DNA of 22,571 nucleotides from a virus. The translations under genes and the position numbers were made by a program. The number at the start of each line of letters is the position of its first letter. Position 1 is the first letter of the stretch. The notes beneath the pieces were generated by a model. The model was not told the origin of the DNA and did no database searches. It worked only from the letters and a program-made list of their open reading frames with translations. The stretch is from the IMG/VR virus record IMGVR_UViG_3300009537_000195, positions 1 to 22,571 of that record. One strand, 5' to 3'. Of the stretch, positions 1 to 6,279 are shown one piece after another.

Positions 1-17
1 AGATATTCTATCTTTTT

Positions 18-36
18 CTTATAGTGAGTCATATTA
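18..36 (-). promoter_or_regulatory. T7-type RNA polymerase promoter-like sequence, reading left
   Basis: Read on the minus strand, positions 36 to 20 give TAATATGACTCACTATA. This matches 16 of the 17 bases of the classical T7 promoter core (TAATACGACTCACTATA); the one difference is C to T at -12. The GACTC recognition block (-11 to -7) and the TATA melting block are intact. The next bases are AG rather than GG. A real promoter here would fire away from the structural genes, towards whatever lies left of the window. No single-subunit RNA polymerase gene is visible here. A library adaptor artefact is an alternative. Confidence 0.4.
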
Positions 37-59
37 CTTATATTGTGAGTTTATACTAA
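37..59 (-). repeat. Degenerate second copy of the T7-like element
   Basis: This stretch directly abuts the T7-like element. On the + strand both units begin CTTATA, continue into GTGAGT and end in an AT-rich TA(C)TTA/TACTAA block, the second with a TT insertion. On the minus strand the shared core is ACTCAC followed by TATAAG. It could be a decayed tandem promoter or a chance AT-rich similarity; only the first unit matches T7 closely. Confidence 0.25.
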
Positions 60-103
60 CATAGCAAGCATATAAATACTTCACAAGAGATGACAACTAA
101 GCA

Positions 104-188
104 TCTGACTCCGAGGCGGGACGTGGACAGGAGTTATTAGAGCAACTTAAAGCTAGGCGTAGTTGATTGGATAAGTGTAGGAGTCAGA
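104..188 (+). other. Structured leader: 9-bp inverted repeat upstream of the first ClpP gene
   Basis: TCTGACTCC at 104-112 is perfectly complementary to GGAGTCAGA at 180-188, enclosing 67 bases. A competing inner hairpin pairs GACTCC (107-112) with GGAGTT (130-135). The two pairings exclude each other, so this could be a switching 5' leader. The outer stem ends 3 bases before the ribosome binding site at 192-200. It does not fold as a tRNA: no T-arm consensus is present. The function is unknown. Confidence 0.35.
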
Positions 189-191
189 ATC

Positions 192-200
192 AAAGGAGGA
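192..200 (+). promoter_or_regulatory. Ribosome binding site that fixes the GTG start of the first gene
   Basis: AAAGGAGGA is a strong Shine-Dalgarno sequence. Its GGAGG ends four bases before GTG at 204. An in-frame TTG at 210 is the only nearby alternative. No in-frame ATG lies close, so GTG at 204 is the best start. Confidence 0.7.
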
Positions 201-203
201 TTA

Positions 204-965
204 GTGGGGTTGGACGATACTAAATCTATTTTAGCCAATGCTAGAGTAAAGGCTTTAGAAGCAGAAGCAGCAAAGCTTTTAGCTGAGGCTCGTTCCTCTG
301 AACTACATAATTCTTATGCAACAATCGAACTTTTAAGAAAACAGGAAGAGGAAGCAAAGAGGGTTGCTAGCGACTATCATCATAGAGTATACAGATTTGA
401 TGATGTTGTTCAGACAGTTTCAGTAAAGAAGTGTATGGAGGCTTTAGCTCAGTGGCACAGATTAGATATTGCAGAAAATCAGTCTCCAAGTCACTTGTCT
501 GTTGTCTTCTCTAGTCCTGGTGGTTCAGTTATTGATGGATTTGCGTTATTTGATTTTATTCAGGAGTTAAGAGGCAGTGGTCATGTTATCACTACTAAGG
601 CTCTTGGTTATGCAGCTAGCATGGCGGGTATTCTTTTACAGGCAGGAGATGATCGCGTAATGGCTGCTCAGTCTTGGTTGATGATCCACGAAGCAGCCTT
701 TGGTGATATTGGTAAGACCTCTGATATTGAGGATAGGGTTAAGTGGGTTAAAAAGATTCAGGATAGAACTACAGATATTTTTGTCTCAAGGATGAATTCT
801 GCTCTTGACAAGAGAGAAGCAGATGGTGAGACTCTTAAGAGAGGACAGCGCCTATCCAAGCAGACTTTCCAGAACAGGTGGCTTCGCAAGGATTGGTGGC
901 TTAGTTCTGATGATGCTTACTACCACGGTTTAATTGATCGTATAGATAATACAATGTCCGTTTAG
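204..965 (+). CDS. ClpP-like serine protease, copy 1 (candidate prohead protease)
   Basis: This 253-residue protein carries a ClpP/S14-type fold after a ~55-residue Glu/Ala/Lys-rich helical N-terminal extension. Visible hallmarks are the oxyanion motif SSPGGSVIDG (about 103-112), nucleophile Ser139 in GYAASMAG, His162 in LMIHEA, and Asp230 in RKDWWLS, aligned with the catalytic Asp of E. coli ClpP. The triad is therefore intact. Phages often use ClpP-like enzymes to process scaffold and capsid proteins during head maturation; that role here is inferred. It starts with GTG after a strong ribosome binding site. It is unusual in lying far upstream of terminase, before decoration-type genes, and in having a second ClpP-like gene at 4100. 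The N-terminal extension may act as a targeting or assembly segment. Confidence 0.85.
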   Translation: MGLDDTKSILANARVKALEAEAAKLLAEARSSELHNSYATIELLRKQEEEAKRVASDYHHRVYRFDDVVQTVSVKKCMEALAQWHRLDIAENQSPSHLSVVFSSPGGSVIDGFALFDFIQELRGSGHVITTKALGYAASMAGILLQAGDDRVMAAQSWLMIHEAAFGDIGKTSDIEDRVKWVKKIQDRTTDIFVSRMNSALDKREADGETLKRGQRLSKQTFQNRWLRKDWWLSSDDAYYHGLIDRIDNTMSV

Positions 966-993
966 GCGGAAGCTACTTGCCAATGTGAGGCTA

Positions 994-1023
994 AGACTCC
1001 AACGGATTAAGTCAGAGGAGTTT
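994..1023 (+). other. Intergenic hairpin resembling the one upstream of copy-1 ClpP
   Basis: AGACTCC (994-1000) pairs with GGAGTTT (1017-1023) through seven base pairs including one G-U, with a 16-base loop. The GACTCC-N16-GGAGTT pattern repeats that at 107-135 (GACTCC-N17-GGAGTT). It lies in the 107-base gap before the next gene. No U-run follows, so it is more likely a processing or regulatory hairpin than an intrinsic terminator. Confidence 0.35.
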
Positions 1024-1072
1024 ATGGGTAGTACGAGCGGTGTGAAAACACAGGAAAGGATAAAGAAATAAA

Positions 1073-1891
1073 ATGGCACTTACGTTAAGTAAAACTAGAT
1101 CAGGAGTTGTGGGTGACTTAGCCTATTGGCTTGGTACTGCAACCTTTGATAATGCTTATGCAGTTGGTGGGGAATCTTTTACGGCTGCCAATGCTGGCAT
1201 GAGTAATATTCTTTGGGCTAGTACAGTTCTAAGGGGAGCAGGAAATCAGGCTTCCGCTGCATGGGATGACGCTAACTCTAAGATTAAATTATTTGCAGAA
1301 GTTATTGGCCCTACTGCTGCTATTGATGGAGAAACTGCGGTTACAGGATTAATTCAGGATGATGATGCTGCGGCTTCAACTGGCGTTGCTGTCTATGCTG
1401 TTGTTGATTCTGATCCCGGTATTGTGGGGGCTGCAAGAGGCCACTTCGAGTTCGTCTCTCCTACCAATGCTGATGGACGCGGAGAGTGGAGTGCGACCTA
1501 TAAGAATCAGTTTTTTATTAAGGATAATGATGATGCTGCTACGGCTGGAACGGCGGTTCGTGCTGTTGCTGCGGGTGCAGGTTTAGAGTCTACTTTTGGT
1601 GCAGCCCTTGGTGCTAATGGGCCTCTGTACGTTAAGTTAGCCCACGGTGGAGTTGCTACAACTAACTTCCCCGATGTGTATGTTGCAGTTACAGAAGCAA
1701 CTACAGGGTCTACGCCAACTCTTTATTTTGATGAGGATGCGGCTGAGGAGTCTGAGCGGTTAATGGCAGTTGTGGTAGACAATACTGATGAAACATTCCC
1801 CGTTCTAACTGTCTATGGTTATGAGGAAGTTCCAGTAGGAACAGATTGTGATCTGGCAGTTGTTGATGTTTTTGCAGTTGGTATTCCGTAA
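1073..1891 (+). CDS. Putative virion decoration or appendage protein, long form with inserted Asp-rich domain
   Basis: This 272-residue, Ala/Thr/Val/Asp-rich protein is probably all-beta, with no signal peptide or membrane segment. Residues 21-77 align with residues 35-89 of the next gene (DNAYAVGGES versus DDAYASGGES, then DDANSKIKLF versus DVANEKFVVY). The short tail ending DVFAVGIP also aligns with the neighbour's end. Between them, residues ~93-241 form an extra domain also found inside the protein at 2265. That domain has GHFEFVSPTNADG, KDNDDAATAG, GAGLES and YFDEDA motifs. The family resembles small structural proteins of environmental phages that begin MALT and contain DxxYxxGGES; that recollection is from general familiarity. 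The role as capsid decoration or tail appendage is inferred from context. AAAGGA lies 12 bases before ATG. Confidence 0.55.
   Translation: MALTLSKTRSGVVGDLAYWLGTATFDNAYAVGGESFTAANAGMSNILWASTVLRGAGNQASAAWDDANSKIKLFAEVIGPTAAIDGETAVTGLIQDDDAAASTGVAVYAVVDSDPGIVGAARGHFEFVSPTNADGRGEWSATYKNQFFIKDNDDAATAGTAVRAVAAGAGLESTFGAALGANGPLYVKLAHGGVATTNFPDVYVAVTEATTGSTPTLYFDEDAAEESERLMAVVVDNTDETFPVLTVYGYEEVPVGTDCDLAVVDVFAVGIP
1349..1795 (+). repeat. Inserted ~149-residue Asp-rich domain, copy A
   Basis: This segment encodes residues ~93-241 of the gene at 1073. It aligns along its length with residues ~61-206 of the protein at 2265. Shared blocks include QDD-DAA-TGVA, GH-EF-SPTNADG, DND-AA--GTA, AAGAGLES, YFDEDA and MxVxVDNxDET. 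The copies are diverged at DNA level, so the duplication is not recent. The domain contains its own repeat of a DxDxAAxxGxA motif. Confidence 0.75.
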
Positions 1892-1900
1892 GGATAAATT

Positions 1901-2263
1901 ATGGCTATTACCATTAGTAGAAATTTACCTGGAACTACAGCAGATACAGCCGACTATCCAATTGATGTATTTCAACTTGGGGCCTATAAGGCTGTATTTA
2001 GGGTAATTACTATGGATGATGCTTATGCTAGTGGGGGCGAATCACTCGCCCCCTCTGACATAGGTTTTGCAAAAATTTATGCTGTTGCTGTTCTTTCTGC
2101 AAATACGGCAGCTCTTTCAGCATCTTATGATGTTGCAAACGAAAAATTCGTAGTTTACCCCGTTGCTGTTCCTGCTTATGGAACTACGGCAGATACCGTT
2201 ATCGAAACACCGTTTCCTGATCTTACAAATGTTCAGTTTACTGTTTTGATTGTGGGGAGATAA
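1901..2263 (+). CDS. Putative small virion decoration protein, short form of the preceding gene
   Basis: This 120-residue protein looks beta-rich and lacks membrane segments or cysteines. It aligns with the preceding 272-residue protein across the DDAYASGGESL region and the DVANEKF strand. After that strand it runs directly to its C-terminus (QFTVLIVGR), whereas the neighbour carries an extra ~150 residues. The pair therefore looks like bare and domain-inserted versions of one scaffold. It starts at ATG after AAGGATAAATT, nine bases beyond the previous stop. A structural role at the virion surface is inferred from neighbours and the small all-beta character. No enzyme motif is visible. Confidence 0.55.
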   Translation: MAITISRNLPGTTADTADYPIDVFQLGAYKAVFRVITMDDAYASGGESLAPSDIGFAKIYAVAVLSANTAALSASYDVANEKFVVYPVAVPAYGTTADTVIETPFPDLTNVQFTVLIVGR

Positions 2264-2264
2264 T

Positions 2265-3044
2265 ATGACTAATCGATTAGCTCGTAGAGCATTTACAAAA
2301 TCAGTAGCGGATACTGCTACTAGCACTACACTATTAGACGAAAACCCCGCTCGTTTGGGAGCATCTATCTATAATGATTCAACGGTTAATCTCTTTTTAA
2401 AATTAGGTGAATCGTTGGTAGCTGAGAGTTCAACGTCTGTTACATTCCAGGATGATAACGATGCAGCTACTACGGGTGTAGCTTTGTATGTTGTTGTGGA
2501 TCAAGTTAATCCTCTTGGTGATGGATATAATATTGGTCACTTAGAGTTTATATCCCCAACTAATGCAGATGGATCAGCTAGATTAAAGACTGGAACCAAT
2601 GCGTTTGTTCCGGTTAGAGATAATGATAATGCTGCTTCACGGGGTACAGCTATTAGTGCTCAGGCAGCAGGAGCGGGTTTGGAGTCATTAATGTTAGGAA
2701 CTAATCCTACTCTTATCCCTATCTATGATGATACGACTTATAGAACATTAACAGGAAAGTATTTGTATATCGCTAATCCAACCTCTCTTACGGCTGGTGG
2801 AGCATTACTATATTTTGATGAAGATGCAACCAATGATTATGAAAAGATCATGGGTGTGATTGTTGATAATGCCGATGAAACTGCATTAGCCTATCAGTTT
2901 AGTGCTACTGCTTCTTCAACTGATTTTACGGCTAGGTTAGTTCCGAATGATCTGTATGAAACTCCGTTTGGGTTTACAGGAGTTATTACAGGAATTTGGT
3001 CTTCCGATGCTTCTGGATCGGCTAGAATAACGGAATTCGTATAA
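2265..3044 (+). CDS. Putative virion appendage protein, long form with inserted Asp-rich domain
   Basis: This 259-residue protein is started at ATG 2265 rather than the in-frame TTG at 2250, because GGGGAG lies just before the ATG and the previous gene stops at 2263. Residues 11-48 and 213-257 match the 113-residue protein at 3618: RLGASIYNDS versus RLGATIYNDG, ATASSTDFTA versus TASTTAFTVE, and ITGIWSSDASGSARITE versus ISGIWDVANGSARITE. Between these halves, residues ~49-212 are additional and mostly correspond to the Asp-rich domain in the gene at 1073. The outer module is a type I associate with tail or capsid surface proteins of environmental phages (RLGAxIYND...GSARxTE). Its exact position in the virion is unknown. 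Its stop overlaps the next start as TAATG. Confidence 0.55.
   Translation: MTNRLARRAFTKSVADTATSTTLLDENPARLGASIYNDSTVNLFLKLGESLVAESSTSVTFQDDNDAATTGVALYVVVDQVNPLGDGYNIGHLEFISPTNADGSARLKTGTNAFVPVRDNDNAASRGTAISAQAAGAGLESLMLGTNPTLIPIYDDTTYRTLTGKYLYIANPTSLTAGGALLYFDEDATNDYEKIMGVIVDNADETALAYQFSATASSTDFTARLVPNDLYETPFGFTGVITGIWSSDASGSARITEFV
2445..2882 (+). repeat. Inserted Asp-rich domain, copy B
   Basis: This segment encodes residues ~61-206 of the gene at 2265, homologous to copy A (1349-1795). Conserved pieces are FQDDNDAATTGVALY, GHLEFISPTNADG, RDNDNAASRGTA, AAGAGLES, YFDEDA and MGVIVDNADET. In both copies the domain sits between segments of an unrelated small beta-rich protein, and the equivalent protein without it is encoded nearby. 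Confidence 0.75.
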
Positions 3045-3604
3045 TGCCGCTTTATCATAATAAAGAAAAAAGCAGGGCAGAGAGACAGCTTGAAGGAGCT
3101 GGCTTTATTGCTGAAACTTATTCTCGTATAGGCACTATGGGAGATGCGGGAGGAAACTATTATAGTTGGTCTAACGGATCTGTTGGTGAAGGAAACGCTA
3201 CTTTGATAGCGTTGAATAAGGGCGAGGTTATTACCAACCTCCATTGTCTTATTGGTACTGCTGGTGATACTGTTACATATGGAAAGATGGCTCTATATGA
3301 TAAGAGTGGTACTCAGTTAGCTATTACAGGAGACGAAAAAACCGCCTTTGATGATAATAGCGGATTACAGACAATGGCATTAACAGCGGCTTATACTGTA
3401 CCTACAACTGATGTATATTATGTCTGTGTTCTACAAGTAGCTACTACCGCTGCTACCCTGTTAGAGCCCTCTAGTTTTACGGGAGTGGGTGCTGCGGCAG
3501 GATCAGGAAAGCCTCTTAGTGTTTCTCAGGGAAATGCAGCCACACTAGAAGCATCAGTTACATTTACTGTTAATGCTCATAATGTTTGGTTTGCAGTTAG
3601 TTAA
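3044..3604 (+). CDS. Putative virion appendage protein sharing a beta domain with the gene at 15233
   Basis: This 186-residue protein is translationally coupled to the previous gene (TAATG, no clear ribosome binding site). Residues 63-128 align almost without gaps with residues 141-206 of the protein at 15233: ITNLHCLIGTAG versus ITNIHCWIVTAG, then SGTQLAITGDEKTAF versus SGTKLAETGNESTAF, then LQTMALTAAYTV versus LKTLALTSPYSI. The ends also match (NVWFAVS versus SVWVALS). The pattern suggests a jelly-roll-like appendage or receptor-contact domain. The N-terminal ~40 residues differ between the two, as expected if each anchors to a different place on the virion. Receptor binding is inference only. 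Confidence 0.5.
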   Translation: MPLYHNKEKSRAERQLEGAGFIAETYSRIGTMGDAGGNYYSWSNGSVGEGNATLIALNKGEVITNLHCLIGTAGDTVTYGKMALYDKSGTQLAITGDEKTAFDDNSGLQTMALTAAYTVPTTDVYYVCVLQVATTAATLLEPSSFTGVGAAAGSGKPLSVSQGNAATLEASVTFTVNAHNVWFAVS

Positions 3605-3617
3605 AGGAGAATAAATT

Positions 3618-3959
3618 ATGCCGTTATATGGACATCCACTCTCTGATGAGGAACTAAGAGCATTACCTGTTGAAACAATTTCGGGCAAAGCCGGAACTTC
3701 CACGATAACTTCTGTTGCTTCTTCTATTACTAGTGTGTCGTTATTAGCTGCTAATACTGATAGACTTGGTGCAACGATTTATAATGATGGTAATAAGAAG
3801 TTATATATTGCTTTTGGCTCTACTGCTTCAACTACCGCATTTACTGTTGAAGTTCATAAGGAACAGTATTTTGAAGTTCCTTATACTTATACAGGAGAAA
3901 TTAGTGGTATTTGGGACGTTGCCAATGGAAGTGCGAGGATTACTGAATTAGAGGCTTAA
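3618..3959 (+). CDS. Putative small virion surface protein, short form
   Basis: This 113-residue protein follows a good ribosome binding site (AAAGGAG). Residues 31-67 (TSVASS...RLGATIYND) and 68-110 (STASTTAFTV...GIWDVANGSARITE) match the two separated halves of the 259-residue protein at 2265. Here the halves are contiguous, joined at IAFG/STAST. This is therefore the bare version of that scaffold. Residues 1-30 are specific to this protein. A compact beta-sandwich is likely. Its stop overlaps the next start as TAATG. Confidence 0.55.
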   Translation: MPLYGHPLSDEELRALPVETISGKAGTSTITSVASSITSVSLLAANTDRLGATIYNDGNKKLYIAFGSTASTTAFTVEVHKEQYFEVPYTYTGEISGIWDVANGSARITELEA

Positions 3960-4096
3960 TGTTTGCTTCAAATACTCAGCCTCCGAAAAAGAAAAATATT
4001 GTCGATATTGAGCCTTGGGTTTGTCTTAGTTGTGGGCACTTGCTGGCTTATTATATTGTGAACTGTCCAATCTGCTATAAATACAGGGGTGAATAG
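3959..4096 (+). CDS. Small zinc-ribbon protein, 45 residues
   Basis: ATG at 3959 overlaps the TAA of the preceding gene, and the frame stops with TAG at 4094-4096. The protein starts MFASNTQPPKKK and has two CxxC knuckles, Cys22-Leu-Ser-Cys25 and Cys36-Pro-Ile-Cys39, ten residues apart, ending YKYRGE. That is a minimal zinc ribbon with a lysine-rich N-terminus. Coupled start, exact fit between neighbours and four-Cys geometry argue that it is a real gene. The function is unknown; nucleic-acid or protein binding is possible given its place before ClpP copy 2 and terminase. Confidence 0.75.
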   Translation: MFASNTQPPKKKNIVDIEPWVCLSCGHLLAYYIVNCPICYKYRGE

Positions 4097-4099
4097 ATA

Positions 4100-4801
4100 A
4101 TGGATGAAATTAATCTACAGTCTGAGGATTCACGATTTGTTACGCTTGGTTTGGAGAAAGTAGAAGCTGAAAGAGATTTATTTTTGGCGCAGAAGAAACA
4201 GGTTGAAATTGAAATTAGAAACTCTGAGCTTAGTTATAAAAGTAATTTAAGAACTCTTGATAGTTATGGAGTTCTTGAAGAGGAACGAGGAGTATTCACT
4301 TTCTATTCTATTATTACCGAAGATACCATTCTTCCCTTTATGAAAAGGTTGGATGCTTGGAGTGGAAGAAATATAGGAAAACCAATAACAATTATTTTTA
4401 ATAGTCCGGGCGGTGTAGTATTCGACGGCCTTGCTTTTTATGACTTCATGTGTGAGTTAAAGCGGCGGGGGCATAAGCTTACTACTAAGTGTATTGGTGC
4501 TGCAATGAGCATGGGAGCAATTCTGTTGCAGGCCGGTGATGAAAGAGTTATCTCTTCTAATGCTTTCTTCTTGATCCATGAGGTACAGCTTTTCATGGAC
4601 GATCATAGAGGATATTCAACTACTCAGTTAGACGATCAGAGAGAGCTTCAAAGAAAGCTACAGAAAAGGATTGTGGGTCAGTTAGCGGAGAGAAGTAGTC
4701 TATCTGTTGAAGAGATTGAAGAGAAGTGGAAGCGGCAGGATTGGATGATGGATGCCGAAGAGGCTCTTAAGTATGGTTTTGTTGATGTGGTAGATTATTA
4801 A
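4100..4801 (+). CDS. ClpP-like serine protease, copy 2 (candidate prohead protease)
   Basis: This 233-residue protein has a Glu/Lys-rich helical N-terminal segment (residues ~15-50) followed by a ClpP-like domain. Visible residues are FNSPGGVVFDG (~100-110), Ser137 in AAMSMGA, His160 in FLIHEV and Asp214 in RQDWMMDAEEA, so the triad is complete. The region around the nucleophile resembles copy 1 (SMxxILLQAGDxRV), so the two are related but well diverged. AGGGGTG lies upstream of ATG. Its stop overlaps the start of the large terminase gene (TAATG), so the two are probably co-translated. Head maturation is inferred: no other protease lies in the portal-scaffold-capsid block. Whether the two ClpP proteins form a mixed ring is unknown. 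Confidence 0.85.
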   Translation: MDEINLQSEDSRFVTLGLEKVEAERDLFLAQKKQVEIEIRNSELSYKSNLRTLDSYGVLEEERGVFTFYSIITEDTILPFMKRLDAWSGRNIGKPITIIFNSPGGVVFDGLAFYDFMCELKRRGHKLTTKCIGAAMSMGAILLQAGDERVISSNAFFLIHEVQLFMDDHRGYSTTQLDDQRELQRKLQKRIVGQLAERSSLSVEEIEEKWKRQDWMMDAEEALKYGFVDVVDY

Positions 4802-6267
4802 TGTCTAAGGAACTTTTAGATCCTAAAACCCTTGCTGGATTAGTAGAGAATAGCGCAGTTAAATTGCATTGGTTTTTGGAGCATGGATATAAACCACATT
4901 ACTATCAGCTTCTATTTCACATTATGAGGAACGACGGTCTTATGACCAGGTTCAAGCATTTGGTTGCTGGTAGGCGCGGAGGAAAGACGCTGGCTGCATC
5001 CGAAGATGTTGCATATTACAGTCTTCATCCTAATGAGCATCATAAAGATTATCATGGAGTAGATAAAAAAGATCCTTTGTGGATATGGTGTCTATCTGAG
5101 AATTATAAACAAGGCCGACCGGCTCTGTTAATGTTTAGGCAAACTCTTAGAAGGCTTGGATTACAGTCTGATAAAGATTATAAAGAGAATAAAACAGAAA
5201 AGCATTTTGAGTTTCCAGATGGAACTCTTGTAGAGTTTAAATCAGCACATGATCCTGAGTCGCTTAGAGGATCGGGCCTGGATTTATTGTGGTTAGACGA
5301 AGCTGCTATTATTACTAATGATGATGCTTGGAATATTGTAGTCCCATCTCTTGCTGATAAGCAAGGCGGGGCTTTATTTACGACTACTCCTCACGGTAAA
5401 AATTGGTATCATCAGATTTTCTTTGAGGATGAAGCTCTGGATAACCCTGATATCGGTAGAGTTGAATATAGGTCTATTGATAATCCTTACTTTCCTAAGA
5501 AGGAGTGGGAGCGTTTGAAGAGAGATTACCATCCCCTCCTGTTCAAGCAGGAGTTTGAAGCGTCATTTGATGCTATGGCAGGAGTTGAGCTTAGTGGTGA
5601 TTGGCTCCACTACTATACTTGGAAAGATTTAATTGAAGATGTTGGTGGTGAGAAAGGAAAAGCTAATCTTAAATTATATATAGGAGTTGATCCTGCAATC
5701 TCCTTATCGGATAGAGCAGATAAGTTTGCTATGGCTCTTATTGGTATAACCGAAGATAATATTAATGCATATCTTCTTGAGACATATTCAGACCGTATTC
5801 CTTTCCCCGAGCAAATTGATATGATTAAAACATGGTTCCACAAGTATCGGCCTCTAATGATCGGTGTGGAATCGCAGGCATATCAGGCTTCTCTAGCCCA
5901 ACAGGCAGCCAGATTAGAGGGATTACCTCCAATTATCCAGATGTTTAGTAGTGGTAAAAAGTCTGATAGGATACTTGGAATGGCTCCACTATTTAAAATT
6001 GGAAAAATCAAGGTTCGGAAAGAACATTTTGATTTTATTGATGAGTGGATTAATTTTGATTCCAAAGTTCGTAATACGAAAGATGATTGTTTAGATGCGG
6101 TTGAGATTGCTCTTAGAACAGCAGGAGCATTACTGCCTACTCCTTATGAGATTCCTTTAAAGAAGTCTGATAATTGGGAAGAGGCATTTAAACGTGACCA
6201 AAGAAGAGAACAAATGCACCGCGAGACTCGTGATCCACAGGACGAATACCTCGGGGGCATATTCTAA
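4801..6267 (+). CDS. terL: Terminase large subunit (DNA-packaging ATPase/nuclease)
   Basis: This 488-residue protein is a complete two-domain terminase, usual length for the family. The ATPase domain has Walker A GRRGGKT (57-63), Walker B DLLWLDEAA (161-169, Asp166-Glu167) and the TTTP coupling motif (194-197). The RNase-H-like nuclease domain has Asp297 in YIGVDPA, Glu357 in IGVESQA and the KDDCLDA cluster (427-433). It cuts concatemeric DNA and pumps it through the portal using ATP. Start ATG overlaps the stop of ClpP copy 2. No small terminase lies directly upstream, where it often sits; the helix-turn-helix protein at 9225 is the candidate. Confidence 0.95.
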   Translation: MSKELLDPKTLAGLVENSAVKLHWFLEHGYKPHYYQLLFHIMRNDGLMTRFKHLVAGRRGGKTLAASEDVAYYSLHPNEHHKDYHGVDKKDPLWIWCLSENYKQGRPALLMFRQTLRRLGLQSDKDYKENKTEKHFEFPDGTLVEFKSAHDPESLRGSGLDLLWLDEAAIITNDDAWNIVVPSLADKQGGALFTTTPHGKNWYHQIFFEDEALDNPDIGRVEYRSIDNPYFPKKEWERLKRDYHPLLFKQEFEASFDAMAGVELSGDWLHYYTWKDLIEDVGGEKGKANLKLYIGVDPAISLSDRADKFAMALIGITEDNINAYLLETYSDRIPFPEQIDMIKTWFHKYRPLMIGVESQAYQASLAQQAARLEGLPPIIQMFSSGKKSDRILGMAPLFKIGKIKVRKEHFDFIDEWINFDSKVRNTKDDCLDAVEIALRTAGALLPTPYEIPLKKSDNWEEAFKRDQRREQMHRETRDPQDEYLGGIF

Positions 6268-6279
6268 GAAAGGAAACTA

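Noticed and set aside
51-76. Sigma70-type -10 boxes TATACT and TATAAA for a rightward promoter
   Set aside because: No acceptable -35 element at about 17 bases spacing; AT-rich sequence makes such boxes common.
90-140. 16-codon open frame starting at ATG 90 as a leader peptide
   Set aside because: No convincing ribosome binding site and too short to judge composition.
104-188. tRNA-like structure from the 9-bp closing stem
   Set aside because: No T-arm consensus, no plausible 7-base anticodon loop with a 5-bp stem, and the spacing does not fit a cloverleaf.
957-970. TCCG-CGGA hairpin over the stop of the first ClpP gene
   Set aside because: Only four base pairs and no U-run; not distinguishable from chance.
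2250-2264. TTG at 2250 as start of the 259-residue protein
   Set aside because: It would overlap the previous gene and place the ribosome site inside the coding region; ATG at 2265 has a well-placed GGGGAG.
1349-2882. Inserted domains considered as inteins
   Set aside because: Size is right and uninserted paralogues exist, but the junctions lack the Cys/Ser nucleophile and the terminal His-Asn pair, and the hosts are not conserved enzyme active sites. A folded domain insertion fits better.
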